Positions 41,677-50,358 of a stretch of DNA of 64,000 nucleotides are shown here, piece after piece. The stretch comes from Acidobacteriota bacterium. GTDB lineage: Bacteria; Acidobacteriota; Terriglobia; Acidiferrales; UBA7541. Within the stretch, counting starts at the first letter, position 1. Every line of letters starts with the position of its first letter. A program made the translations under genes and the position numbers. Location of the stretch: positions 62,001 through 126,000 of the forward strand of contig JABCZN010000006.1 of the NCBI GenBank assembly GCA_013289665.1. The letters run 5' to 3'. The notes under the pieces are model-generated. The model searched no databases. It saw only the letters and a list, made by a program, of their open reading frames with translations, and was not told the origin of the DNA.

Positions 41677-44600
41677 CTAGAAGCGAAGATGTAGCGCCAA
41701 TTGCGCGAATCGCGGGCTTCCGATGGTGTGCTGAATTGTACCGCCGTGGCCTGAAGGCGGAAACAAGTATCCCGGTGAAGATCCGCAGCTAAAGGTTGTG
41801 GTCATGTCCGGCGGATTACAAAACGACGGATTGAAGGCCACGTTGTTGTTAGGAGCGTCGAAAACCGGGTGGTTGAAAATGTTGAACATCTGCCCGTCGA
41901 AACGCAGAGCAAACCGCTCTGTCAATTTTGTTTCCTTGAAAACGCTGAAATCAAAACGTGACTGGAACTTTGCGCGGAAAATATTACGACCGGTCGTGCC
42001 GTAGCTTGTTTCAAAGGTGTCGCCCACCGGGACGCCCATCTGTCCCGGCGTGATCAGAGGTACACCAAATGCTGCCGGGTTCAGAACCTGGGGACCGCAC
42101 GGCAGAACAGTGCAGAGCGGAGGATTCTTTTGTGCGGAAGCAGGTGTTTGCCCCGGCAGCAAGGGAACAATGGGATTCCCGATGAAGTTGTTGGTGCCGT
42201 AGAAGACGCTGGCGACACCGCCAGTGAAATCGTAAATGCTATAGGGCTGGCCGCTCTGAGCGATGATCAGCCCTCCAATACCCCATCCATTGGCGATCTT
42301 TGCAGTACCCCCTTCGGCGTGCGCGAGGGTGGGAAATTCATACTGATAGGAAATGGTCAGCACGTGAGTGCGGTCGAAATCCGACGAGGCGTAGGCTGAG
42401 TGCGGATTGAGCGGGTCATTTCCCGTAAAGAAGAGCCCCAATCCACTCTGTTCATCGAGCGTATGCGACCACGTGTAAGATCCCGTCACGAGCAGGCCAT
42501 GGCTGAGCCGCTTCTGCACAGAAAGTTGCAACGCATTGTAGTTGGAGATGCCCTCGGCTTTGTAGAAGACAGAGTTCGGGCTGTAGCCGAGAAAGGGAGA
42601 ACGGAGATCGGTGTTGCCCCCCGTGGGCGTGTTATAGATTTCTGACGATACGGTGGGCACCTGATAGCCGTACGATATCGTTTGGCCGTTCACCGGGTTG
42701 GCCGCGGTCGCAATTTGCGGCTGGTTGAAGGCAATCGGCAGAACGAGGTGCACGCCGTGATTTCCCACATAGCCGAGCGTAATCGCTACGGAGTTGATCG
42801 GCTGCCACTGCAAATCCAATTGCCAGTTCTCCGAGTACGGTAACTTATTTTTAGGATCATACCCGCCAAACAAGAGCGGGTTCGTACCCTGTATCAAGCC
42901 CGGAGTCGAGATCCCAGCCGCTTGCGGAGAGGTGCAGGTGCCGGTTGCGTTCAGCCCCTGGCAAGGCACGAGAGCCGCAACCTGCGAAAGATTTGCAGGT
43001 GGAGGCGGAGGAGGCGTGGTGCCAAATGGTTGAGCGAAACAACTTGTGCCCGTGGTCGGGTCGTACGCGTTCGTGCACGAATTCGTGGTGGGGATGACGA
43101 AAGGCGCTTCGAGCGTTACGCCGAACGGCCCGTTGAAGCCGTTGCCGGCGCTTGGAGAAAGCTCCGAATAGAATTCGCCACGATCGTAATAGAGTCCCAT
43201 GCCTGCGCGCACAACTACATTCTTGAAGCGCGAAGGGCTCCAGACCACGCCAACGCGCGGGCCAAAACCCCACTGCCTTCCCGTCATTGTTGAGTCGCTG
43301 ACACCTTTGGTGCCGAATGTTTTGTTGTTGCCGGCGACGACCAAACCGATGTTGTTAATCGTATCGGTGGTCAGATCGTAGGAATAATCCTGCGGATAGA
43401 AATTGGAGAGCAGGCCGTTCTTTTCGTACAGCGGCCCATCCCAATCCCAGCGCAATCCGGCATTGATGGTCAAATTGGGGCGGAGGCGAAAGTTGTCCTG
43501 GACGTACGTGCCGACCTGATGTGAGCGGAAATAACGGTTGCTTGCGCCGGTAAAAGTCACCGTGCTGCCGATGCCCTGACGCAACTGGCCAGTCACAAAG
43601 CTTCCGAAATCGGAAAACGTGAGACCGGTAACGTCGTTGTTCTTGTTGAGGATGTTCAATTGTGTGTAATCCCAATTGATGCCCGCGGAGATGGTGTGTC
43701 GCCCGTGTACCCAGTTGACGTTGGTCGCCCACTCAAATTGGTTTTGGAACGCGCCCGCATTCGAAAAAGGCGAGCCGGCCGTGCCAATGGAAAGAGAATC
43801 AAAGTTGCCGTCGCTGTTGCTGATGGTGATGCCCGGAAAGGTTTTCTGCCCGAACAAATCGATGGCTTGATTAGTTCCCGCGACGCTGGAGGGACCGAAC
43901 GGTTGGCCCGTGGTCACGAACGCTTTTTCTCGAATAAACCCGAAATGCTGCTCCCAAGTGAGGTTCGGCGTGAGAATCGTTGTGTTGGCGAGAGAAGCGG
44001 TCTGCGAACCGGAATCCATCTTTTGACCGAAACCAAAAACCTGGCTGGTGGAAAATTCGCTGGTCGTGGGTGTGCGCTGGTAAAAATACTTGACCGCCAA
44101 GCGATCCGCTTGACTGAAGTTGTAGTCAACGTTTGCATTCACCTGGTCCGCCGTAAATGTGCCGGGAGGCCCCTGCGCCGTCGCGTTGTGACCCTGAGCA
44201 GTGGATGGGGCGTTGGTGAGGGGAGTTGGAATTAAATAGGAGCCGTTTGGCGTCTTGGCTTGTAAGAGCGCCAAGGCAACGGGGTCGACCTGATTGGCCT
44301 GCAAACACGGAGGATTCCCCGTAGTACCGCAGCCGAAATTAAAATCCGTGTTCACCGTGTTGGCAATTCCCTGGGCTGAACGGTCATTGGTCAAATCAGG
44401 GGGAACGGGCAGGAGTGAAGTTGCGTACGTTCCATCTGTGACGCGTGTACCTTGATACGACCCGAAGAAGAACATTTTGTCGTGGATGATCGGGCCGCCG
44501 AGTGTTGCGCCGAAGCGGTTGTAATGGAGGGTGGGCCGCTGCTGGTTCAAAGCGATGAGTACCGGGTCGTTGTTGCGGAAAAATGGCGCCGCATTCATCT

Positions 44601-45510
44601 TGTCCGATTGATAGTACTCGTACACCTGGCCGTGAAATTCGTTCGTGCCTGACTTTGTAATTTGCGCGATGTGAGCACCGCTGTTGGCTCCTTCAGACGC
44701 TCCATACATGGAAGAGTCCACGCGCAATTCTTCCAGCGTTTCCGGCGGTGCGGAGGGAAGTCCCTGCCCAATGGCGTTGTACACAGACATATTGGTCTGA
44801 ATGTCGCCGCCACCACCAACCGATTGCCCAAAATTCTCACCCGTGCTCAGGACAAACCGGTTCGCGCCCACCTGGCTCGAAGACTTGCCGTTGAAAATAT
44901 TGTTGGCGTTTATGCCGTTGAAGGTGAAGCTATTGCTGGTATCGCGCTGGCCATTCGCCCAGATGTTCTGGTTGCCGAGACCCGCATTTGCGCCTGAGCC
45001 GCCCAGCATGTCGGCACTGACACCGGGGCTTAGGATGGCGAGCTGCGTGAAGCTGCCGGTTCCGAGTGGAACGCTTTGGATCAATTCAGAACCTAGCGTG
45101 TAACCGATCGTGGTGTCGGTTTGATTCAGGAGGGGTGTGCTGGTGACAGTGACGGTTTCGAACACGTGTCCGGGATCGAGTTGGGAATTGACGGTGGTGG
45201 TGAGTCCGCCGCGGACAAGAATTTCCGTGAACTTTTCCGCCTTGAATTTGTCCTTCGTGATGGTGACAGCATAGGTGCCGATAGGCAGGTCCGCAATGGT
45301 GTACGAGCCGTCGTTTCTTGTTGTCGCTGTCTGGACCAGGTTTGTCCCAACATTTCGAGCTTCCACTTTCGCTTGAGGAACGGCAGCACCAGTGCTGTCC
45401 GTTACCGTGCCGTTGATCGATCCCGTACTTTGTTGCGCAGCGAGCGAAACGCTGAGAAAAGCTGTCAATAAAAACACAAAGAGTAATCTGCGTACAAATA
45501 AAGAAGCCAT
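41677..45510 (-). CDS. Large Oar-like TonB-dependent receptor (1277 aa)
   Basis: Signal peptide (LLFVFLLTAFLSVSLAA), then a CarbopepD_reg-like beta sandwich at about 28-110 (GSINGTVTDSTGAAVPQAKV, ADLPIGTYAVTITKDKF), a plug-like domain to about 330 (LAILSPGVSADMLGG...NSFTFNGINANNIFNGKSS) and a very long beta-barrel with repeated aromatic strands, ending LALHLRF with the terminal Phe of outer-membrane proteins. Oar proteins of Acidobacteria are supposed to bind polymers or peptides, but ligand and TonB dependence are not shown. ATG 45510 is used because the signal peptide starts there; the frame is open to 45678. A terminator at 41624-41637 follows. Confidence 0.92.
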   Translation of the reverse strand: MASLFVRRLLFVFLLTAFLSVSLAAQQSTGSINGTVTDSTGAAVPQAKVEARNVGTNLVQTATTRNDGSYTIADLPIGTYAVTITKDKFKAEKFTEILVRGGLTTTVNSQLDPGHVFETVTVTSTPLLNQTDTTIGYTLGSELIQSVPLGTGSFTQLAILSPGVSADMLGGSGANAGLGNQNIWANGQRDTSNSFTFNGINANNIFNGKSSSQVGANRFVLSTGENFGQSVGGGGDIQTNMSVYNAIGQGLPSAPPETLEELRVDSSMYGASEGANSGAHIAQITKSGTNEFHGQVYEYYQSDKMNAAPFFRNNDPVLIALNQQRPTLHYNRFGATLGGPIIHDKMFFFGSYQGTRVTDGTYATSLLPVPPDLTNDRSAQGIANTVNTDFNFGCGTTGNPPCLQANQVDPVALALLQAKTPNGSYLIPTPLTNAPSTAQGHNATAQGPPGTFTADQVNANVDYNFSQADRLAVKYFYQRTPTTSEFSTSQVFGFGQKMDSGSQTASLANTTILTPNLTWEQHFGFIREKAFVTTGQPFGPSSVAGTNQAIDLFGQKTFPGITISNSDGNFDSLSIGTAGSPFSNAGAFQNQFEWATNVNWVHGRHTISAGINWDYTQLNILNKNNDVTGLTFSDFGSFVTGQLRQGIGSTVTFTGASNRYFRSHQVGTYVQDNFRLRPNLTINAGLRWDWDGPLYEKNGLLSNFYPQDYSYDLTTDTINNIGLVVAGNNKTFGTKGVSDSTMTGRQWGFGPRVGVVWSPSRFKNVVVRAGMGLYYDRGEFYSELSPSAGNGFNGPFGVTLEAPFVIPTTNSCTNAYDPTTGTSCFAQPFGTTPPPPPPANLSQVAALVPCQGLNATGTCTSPQAAGISTPGLIQGTNPLLFGGYDPKNKLPYSENWQLDLQWQPINSVAITLGYVGNHGVHLVLPIAFNQPQIATAANPVNGQTISYGYQVPTVSSEIYNTPTGGNTDLRSPFLGYSPNSVFYKAEGISNYNALQLSVQKRLSHGLLVTGSYTWSHTLDEQSGLGLFFTGNDPLNPHSAYASSDFDRTHVLTISYQYEFPTLAHAEGGTAKIANGWGIGGLIIAQSGQPYSIYDFTGGVASVFYGTNNFIGNPIVPLLPGQTPASAQKNPPLCTVLPCGPQVLNPAAFGVPLITPGQMGVPVGDTFETSYGTTGRNIFRAKFQSRFDFSVFKETKLTERFALRFDGQMFNIFNHPVFDAPNNNVAFNPSFCNPPDMTTTFSCGSSPGYLFPPSGHGGTIQHTIGSPRFAQLALHLRF

Positions 45511-45830
45511 CCCCACACCCCTTATCACCAATCGAATTTTTTGCACCTGGAATTGCCGTCTTCCCCGCACCCATTGATGCGCGCGGAAGACTTCCGTCAG
45601 ACCCACTTTCGAAACGTCTGATGTTTTGCGGCACCCAAGCGCGGGAAGGGCGCCAAATGTTGAGTAAGGAGATAACACATCATTGTTTCTGCATCAAGAA
45701 AATAGACTGAAAGAACATTCAGGTTGCGAGAGACGCCAGATGCGCACCCAATTTGCAGTCCAACGCTTAATTCGCAGCCATCCCATCAGAACTTTACAGC
45801 CCGCTGCGTTTCCCCTATTCTTGGACCATC
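45511..45830. other. Divergent promoter region for the TonB receptor and a small unknown gene
   Basis: 320 bp without a gene. It contains the promoter candidate listed at 45669-45697 and a fairly AT-rich stretch near 45670-45720. No RNA gene, repeat or hairpin is evident. Confidence 0.4.
45669..45697 (-). promoter_or_regulatory. Candidate sigma-70 promoter of the large TonB receptor gene
   Basis: On the minus strand TTGATG (45697-45692) and TATCTC (45674-45669) are separated by exactly 17 bp. Matches are 4/6 for each box, so the call is tentative. It would give a 5' leader of about 150 bases. Confidence 0.3.
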
Positions 45831-46274
45831 ATGTGGAATGTAAACGAACGATTCGACAAGAAGGCTATTGATAGCCTGGCGGCACTGGGCTTCGGAGTGG
45901 GCAGCACGCGCGGCGTGGTCCGCGTGGAGAAATACGGCTGCGGGGCGGAATTCCGGCAGGAACCTGATGGGCGCTTGCGCATGACGGTGTTGCCGACGAT
46001 CATGCTGAAAGGGAAATTCACCCGGTTGTGGGACGCGGGCTACCAGAAATTCCTTTTGACCGACGAAGGATTAAAGGTTCCCGCACTTGCAACGCACCTC
46101 GAAAATTTGCGGATGTTTAACGAGGAACTGCGCACGGCCCTCGGAGTACCCACGTTCTACAACGAAGCGCTTGGTTCGGTGAGCCAGGTCAGCGTCTACG
46201 ATCGCGTGAAGGGCCGCAAGGGCGACATTCCGGACGAAACCGTCGGCGTGCACGCTCCGACCACCGGCCACTAA
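45831..46274 (+). CDS. Conserved-looking unknown cytoplasmic protein
   Basis: 147 residues with no signal peptide or membrane segment. I recognise no family. The sequence is well balanced and looks like genuine protein (FDKKAIDSLAALGFGVGSTRG, YGCGAEFRQEPDGRLRMTVLPTIMLKG, LATHLENLRMFNEELRTALGVPTFYNEALGSVSQVSVYDRVKGRKGD). Coding is supported by length and start context rather than motif. It faces the TonB receptor divergently and converges on the glutaredoxin-like gene, their stop codons overlapping by three to four bases, which leaves no room for a terminator. Confidence 0.65.
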   Translation: MWNVNERFDKKAIDSLAALGFGVGSTRGVVRVEKYGCGAEFRQEPDGRLRMTVLPTIMLKGKFTRLWDAGYQKFLLTDEGLKVPALATHLENLRMFNEELRTALGVPTFYNEALGSVSQVSVYDRVKGRKGDIPDETVGVHAPTTGH

Positions 46275-46603
46275 GCGCCTTTTTTCCGAACCATCACCAG
46301 ATGCGATTGTTCCACGCTTTCTTTCGCTTCCTTCAATTGCCGGCGAAGTTGTTTCACGTTGATGCGGTGCTTGGCTGCTTTTCGCGTGCCCAGGAAGAGA
46401 ACCGGAATGTCCCAGCCGTAGCGTTCAGTAAGCACGGCATCGCCGTCAATATTGATTTCCTGCAGTGAGGCGCCGAACTCCGCGAGCAAGGGATGTATCG
46501 CGGCCTTGGCAGCTTCGCAAAGGTGGCAGCCGGGCCGCGTGTAGAGCGTAACGTCCAGCGCTCCCGCTCCGGCCAATCGCAGATCTTCAGGATGTTCGCT
46601 CAT
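46271..46603 (-). CDS. Glutaredoxin-like (DUF836-type) thiol-disulfide protein
   Basis: 110 residues with a thioredoxin fold. The redox pair is CHLC in VTLYTRPGCHLCEAAKAAIHPLL near residues 25-29; the cis-proline region is GWDIPVLFLG. It probably reduces disulfides in the cytoplasm; the target is unknown. ATG 46603 overlaps the TGA of the DinB-like gene (ATGA), so the pair is translationally coupled. Its stop overlaps that of the convergent unknown gene. Confidence 0.8.
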   Translation of the reverse strand: MSEHPEDLRLAGAGALDVTLYTRPGCHLCEAAKAAIHPLLAEFGASLQEINIDGDAVLTERYGWDIPVLFLGTRKAAKHRINVKQLRRQLKEAKESVEQSHLVMVRKKGA

Positions 46604-47127
46604 GGCTTGGGATTCGAATACCTCTGAAACGGTCCGGCATGCGGGTAAAACGCTTTCGCGCGGTACAACTCGGCGATCTGCCGCAAATGCCCCAGATCAT
46701 GATTAGCAAGTTCGTTGAGCAATTGCAAAAGAGTTATGGCTCCCATCTCCGGATGAATTCCCGTGCGGGAGTTGGCGGAGGAAGGAATGCCATGCCAGAA
46801 GAAATAATGGGCCTGGCGCAAGGCTACAAAATCCGCGAGACACTGGCGCGGCGCCCTTTTCCGGATTTCGGCTTCGTCGGGAGCGGCGTATTTGGCCAGC
46901 ATGGGATTCTGATCGACAACGATTCGCTTGGCGCGATCCCCGTACAACTGCTCGATCACCAGCAGGTGCGCCAATACCTCGGCGATCGACCACCGATCCA
47001 CTGCGGGCTTCCAGTCGAGGACATCCTCGGGCACGTCGCGCAGAAGCATTTCCAGGATGGCCGGGGTCTTCTCCAGCAGGGAGACGGGTGGCTGCAACAA
47101 AGAAGAGGCCGGCGAAAGAGCTTGCAT
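46600..47127 (-). CDS. DinB-superfamily protein
   Basis: 175 residues, a four-helix DinB/YfiT-like fold. Helix 2 has WSIAEVLAHLLVIEQLY, and the late helix NHDLGHLRQIAELYRA supplies two histidines, so a three-His metal site is likely. Members include thiol S-transferases that use bacillithiol or mycothiol; no specific reaction can be assigned. Start: ATG 47127, with AAGGA five bases upstream, rather than GTG 47130. Overlaps the glutaredoxin-like gene, which hints at a thiol-related process. Confidence 0.8.
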   Translation of the reverse strand: MQALSPASSLLQPPVSLLEKTPAILEMLLRDVPEDVLDWKPAVDRWSIAEVLAHLLVIEQLYGDRAKRIVVDQNPMLAKYAAPDEAEIRKRAPRQCLADFVALRQAHYFFWHGIPSSANSRTGIHPEMGAITLLQLLNELANHDLGHLRQIAELYRAKAFYPHAGPFQRYSNPKP

Positions 47128-47222
47128 CACAGTCCTTAGGGGGGCACGCTGATTGTAATACCTCGAAGGCTGCCGGGGAAAGCCCCTCGACAGGTTGTTG
47201 GAGATGATAAGGAGAAATCCGC

Positions 47223-47573
47223 ATGGGCCGCGTAGCAGCCTTGATTGACGATCTGTTTTTCCAGTTGAAGGTCGCGGAAACGGCGAAGCAGTTGGGAATT
47301 GAGTTCAAGGTGGCCAGCAATCCTGAGGCCCTCTATACCTTGCTGGACCCGCCCACCCGCCTGGTGATCGTGGATTTGAACTCCCGCAACCAACCCGTGG
47401 CAACCATCGAACGGTTGCGCGCAACTCAGAAAGAGCTGCGCGTGGTGGCTTTCTTGTCCCACGTGCAGACCGAACTCGCCGCCCAGGCCCGCGCCGCAGG
47501 TTGCCTGGAAGTGATGCCGCGCTCGGTATTCACACAAAATCTTGCGGCCATTCTTCAAGCCGCGAAGGATTAG
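47223..47573 (+). CDS. Degenerate receiver-like protein
   Basis: 116 residues with the length and alternating beta/alpha pattern of a CheY-like receiver. Asp51 in LVIVDLNSR matches the phospho-acceptor and LSHVQ the Thr/Ser position (Ser79), but the invariant lysine is Arg100 (VMPRSVF), so normal phosphorylation-dependent switching may be altered or lost. ATG 47223 has AAGGAG eight bases upstream. The next gene starts in the last base of this stop codon, so the two are probably coupled. No kinase is adjacent. Confidence 0.7.
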   Translation: MGRVAALIDDLFFQLKVAETAKQLGIEFKVASNPEALYTLLDPPTRLVIVDLNSRNQPVATIERLRATQKELRVVAFLSHVQTELAAQARAAGCLEVMPRSVFTQNLAAILQAAKD

Positions 47574-48535
47574 TGCTCGTGCTCGAAAATCTTCCGGATT
47601 CCCTTTTTTTCAAACGGGTCATCGTATTCGTCCCTCTGCTGCTGGCAGCATCGGTCAGCGCGACCGGGCAATCGCCCGCAACGGACAGCCCCACCAGCGC
47701 GCTGCGGGACGCTCTCGTGGCCGCTTGTTCGCAGAATTCCACCGAGTTCGCGCGTGCGCTGACCGCGCGCAATGCCGAGGCTTTTGGCCGCATGACGCCG
47801 CCTGCCCGCGAAAGCTTGTTGAAGCGATTCGTCCTTCTCGACAGGCCTGGAAAGCCCCGAACAGAGAACGAATCCTCGGGGAACGTTCTGGTCTTCTGTG
47901 AAACGCCCGAAGTCACTTCCCAGATGGAAATTGATAAACCGGAACTTCGCGACAATCTCGCCTATCTTGCCCTTACCGTCAAAGACTCTGGCGACTCCGC
48001 CAGCCTCAGCGCCCATCGCGTCACCATGGGAATGGTCCGGGAAAGCGGGCAATGGAAGATTCTATCCCTCGGCTTGCTGTTCCTCGATCTTCCCTCTTTG
48101 GAAATCGAGTGGGACCGCGCGGAAATCAAGTCCAACGAGCAATCGGCGATCGCTTCCCTGAAGGCGCTCGTCGAGGCCATCGAAACCTACCGGAAAACCT
48201 ACACCCGGCTGCCCGAATCGCTCAAGTCCCTCGGACCCGCCGTAAAGAGCATGCCAAAGAGCGACGGCGCTGGACTGGTAGACGAAGGTCTGGCTGGCGG
48301 CCGAAAAGACGGCTACTCCTACCGCTACGTGATCGTTGGCGCGAATACTTCCGGCGCGCCCGCCAAGTATGAGGTGGCGGCCATCCCTTCAGTGTACGGG
48401 CGAAGCGGCTTGCGCTCCTTTTTCTGTGATTCCTCCGGGCAACTCCACGCGGGCGACCATAAAGGCGCGGTCGGCAGCGATTTGGACCCGAAACTGGAGG
48501 GGGGCGAATCATCCGCCGCGGACCCGCAACATTGA
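47573..48535 (+). CDS. Secreted protein with pseudopilin-like C-terminal region
   Basis: 320 residues starting at GTG 47573, which shares its first base with the TAG of the receiver-like gene (GTG 47579 is an alternative). A hydrophobic segment (RVIVFVPLLLAASVSATG) suggests export. The middle is unfamiliar. The C-terminal ~110 residues, NEQSAIASLKALVEAIETYRK then SLKSLGPAVKSMP, GYSYRYVIVGAN and RSFFCDSSGQLHAG, resemble the soluble part of type II/IV pilin-like proteins common in Acidobacteria. No prepilin peptidase site is seen at the N-terminus, so this is probably a free domain. Function unknown. Confidence 0.6.
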   Translation: MLVLENLPDSLFFKRVIVFVPLLLAASVSATGQSPATDSPTSALRDALVAACSQNSTEFARALTARNAEAFGRMTPPARESLLKRFVLLDRPGKPRTENESSGNVLVFCETPEVTSQMEIDKPELRDNLAYLALTVKDSGDSASLSAHRVTMGMVRESGQWKILSLGLLFLDLPSLEIEWDRAEIKSNEQSAIASLKALVEAIETYRKTYTRLPESLKSLGPAVKSMPKSDGAGLVDEGLAGGRKDGYSYRYVIVGANTSGAPAKYEVAAIPSVYGRSGLRSFFCDSSGQLHAGDHKGAVGSDLDPKLEGGESSAADPQH

Positions 48536-48694
48536 CCGTTTCGCCCCATCCTGAGGAAGGCCGTTGCGAACGGGGACAACCCGCGCAAAAATGAGAATGG
48601 GTTCATCCACACAGGTTGCGGCCAGGGATCCCCTCGCCGGGACGCACTCTCTCTCCTAGAAGCAGGCAGTCGTCTGGTTGACAGGAGAAGAGGC

Positions 48695-49024
48695 ATGCCC
48701 GACGTCACCGCGGAGAGGCGTTCCGCTCTGCGACACGCCATGATTCTGGCTGCGGAAGTCATCGAACTTCCGCGCGGCACAAAACTCAACGCACGCACTG
48801 CCGACATAAGCAGGACAGGCTGCTACATCGATACGCTGAATCCGATTCCGCAGGGTTCCGACGTCCGGGTCCGGTTCACTCACGGCGAAGAAACCTTCGT
48901 GGCCTCGGCCCGCGTCATCTATCTGAGCTACGGTTTGGGAATGGGGCTTGCTTATACCAAGGTGGAAGAGGAACAACTGGCCCGGCTGGACCGTTGGTTT
49001 GCCGACACGGGCCCAGAATTCTAG
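48695..49024 (+). CDS. PilZ protein
   Basis: 109 residues. The c-di-GMP motifs are intact: RRSALRH (RxxxR, about 8-12) and ADISRTGCY (DxSxxG, about 37-42). The domain ends with LGMGLAYTKVEEEQLARLDRWF. ATG 48695 follows acaggagaag. Very similar in layout to the PilZ proteins at 12525 and 38002. It lies 59 bp upstream of a gene for an exported HExxH protein, possibly in the same transcript, which would be a candidate effector link. Confidence 0.85.
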   Translation: MPDVTAERRSALRHAMILAAEVIELPRGTKLNARTADISRTGCYIDTLNPIPQGSDVRVRFTHGEETFVASARVIYLSYGLGMGLAYTKVEEEQLARLDRWFADTGPEF

Positions 49025-49083
49025 CGGAAGCAACGTCATGATAGGTAGGCGGCGGAAGTTGCGTTACTATTTCCGTTCCGGGT

Positions 49084-50172
49084 ATGAACTTGCCTCTTCT
49101 GCGATTCTCGCTGCTGTTGACCACGGCTCTGGTTCTGGCTGTCGCGGTTCCCCTCAGCCCGGGACAGGAAGTGGAATCGGGCTACGGACCCTTGCCGGTA
49201 TTCGAGTTTCACAGCGGCTTCTGGGTGAATCTGCACCAGTTTCTCTATCACGAAGCGCGCCTTCGCGAATCCACGCCGGAAGCCAAAGCTGCCGCGGCCA
49301 ATGCCTCGGGACCCACATTGAAACAGAACCCCGTTCCCCTGAGCGCCGCGGAACAGAAAACCTGGGAACAAGCCATCGCCTATTACCGCGCGAACTATGC
49401 AGGCAAAGACCCTCAAATCAATATTGATCTGATCCTCCTGAAAAACCAGCTGGGCGATTTTGAGGACTGCGACGAACTGCTGGGCCGAAAAAAGAAAGCC
49501 TGCGACGCCGGGCTGCCGGGGAATATCGGCATCATCCTGGAAGCGGCCGCACCGGTTTACCGTGCCCGCTGGTGGGCCAATCAGGATCGCGCAAACCGCC
49601 GCTGGGTCGCGCGGGTGGCGCCGCTCATTCGCGAACAGGGCGTCGGACTCTCTCAGCGGCTCGCCGACATTTACCAGTCCACGTGGCCAAAAGCGAAGAT
49701 TCGTGTCGAAGTGTCCGCCTACGCCAGCTCAGCGGGCGCGTTCACGACTCTCGACCCGCTTCGCGTGACCATCTCCAGCACCGAGCCGCGCAACCAGGCT
49801 CCCGATTCTCTCGAGGTGCTCTTTCATGAAGCCTCTCACGGCATCGCCGTCCCCGTCGAAGACGCCATCACCCGCGAATGCCGCCAGCGTGACAAGCCCA
49901 TTCCCCGCGATCTCTGGCACGCCGTCGTCTACTACACCACGAGCGAAGTCCTGCGTCCGGTTATGCAGGAAGCCGCGCCGGATTCATTATTGGGCGACGC
50001 GATTGTTCCCCGACAGGCAAACATGTCCCCCATGCCTGCCGACCTCCGCGAAAAATTCACGCAACGCGGATGGGAAGAGTACATCCGCCTGCTGAACATT
50101 TATTGGCAGCCGTACCTGGATGGCAAGGTCAATTTCGAAGACGCGATCGCTCACCTGGTCTCCGCCGTTTAG
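49084..50172 (+). CDS. Exported HExxH protein, possible zinc metallopeptidase
   Basis: 362 residues: a signal peptide (LLTTALVLAVAVPLSPG), an unknown N-terminal part, and at about 250-256 the motif FHEASHGIAV, an HExxH zinc site, followed by a possible distal acidic ligand. The motif stands in EVLFHEASHGIAVPVEDAI, and Tyr/His further on (WHAVVYYTTSEVL) may help. I know no family with this exact pattern. It would act outside the cytoplasm on a protein or peptidoglycan target. It follows the PilZ gene with a 59-bp gap. Alternative: a chance HExxH in a non-enzymatic protein. Confidence 0.6.
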   Translation: MNLPLLRFSLLLTTALVLAVAVPLSPGQEVESGYGPLPVFEFHSGFWVNLHQFLYHEARLRESTPEAKAAAANASGPTLKQNPVPLSAAEQKTWEQAIAYYRANYAGKDPQINIDLILLKNQLGDFEDCDELLGRKKKACDAGLPGNIGIILEAAAPVYRARWWANQDRANRRWVARVAPLIREQGVGLSQRLADIYQSTWPKAKIRVEVSAYASSAGAFTTLDPLRVTISSTEPRNQAPDSLEVLFHEASHGIAVPVEDAITRECRQRDKPIPRDLWHAVVYYTTSEVLRPVMQEAAPDSLLGDAIVPRQANMSPMPADLREKFTQRGWEEYIRLLNIYWQPYLDGKVNFEDAIAHLVSAV

Positions 50173-50358
50173 CCTCTTGACCCGAGCGTTTGAACGGCAA
50201 GGTTCTCTATGTTAGGCTCTTCTCTGCAAACGTAAGCCCGGCCGTAAGCCACGCAAGTCCCAACGTTCATCGATCTTCCCTTCATTCGCCCCTGAAGAGT
50301 GAACCGATGGTCAGGTCGTCTCCGCGTGCTGGATCCCGGGTCAGAGGAACCAGAGCCC

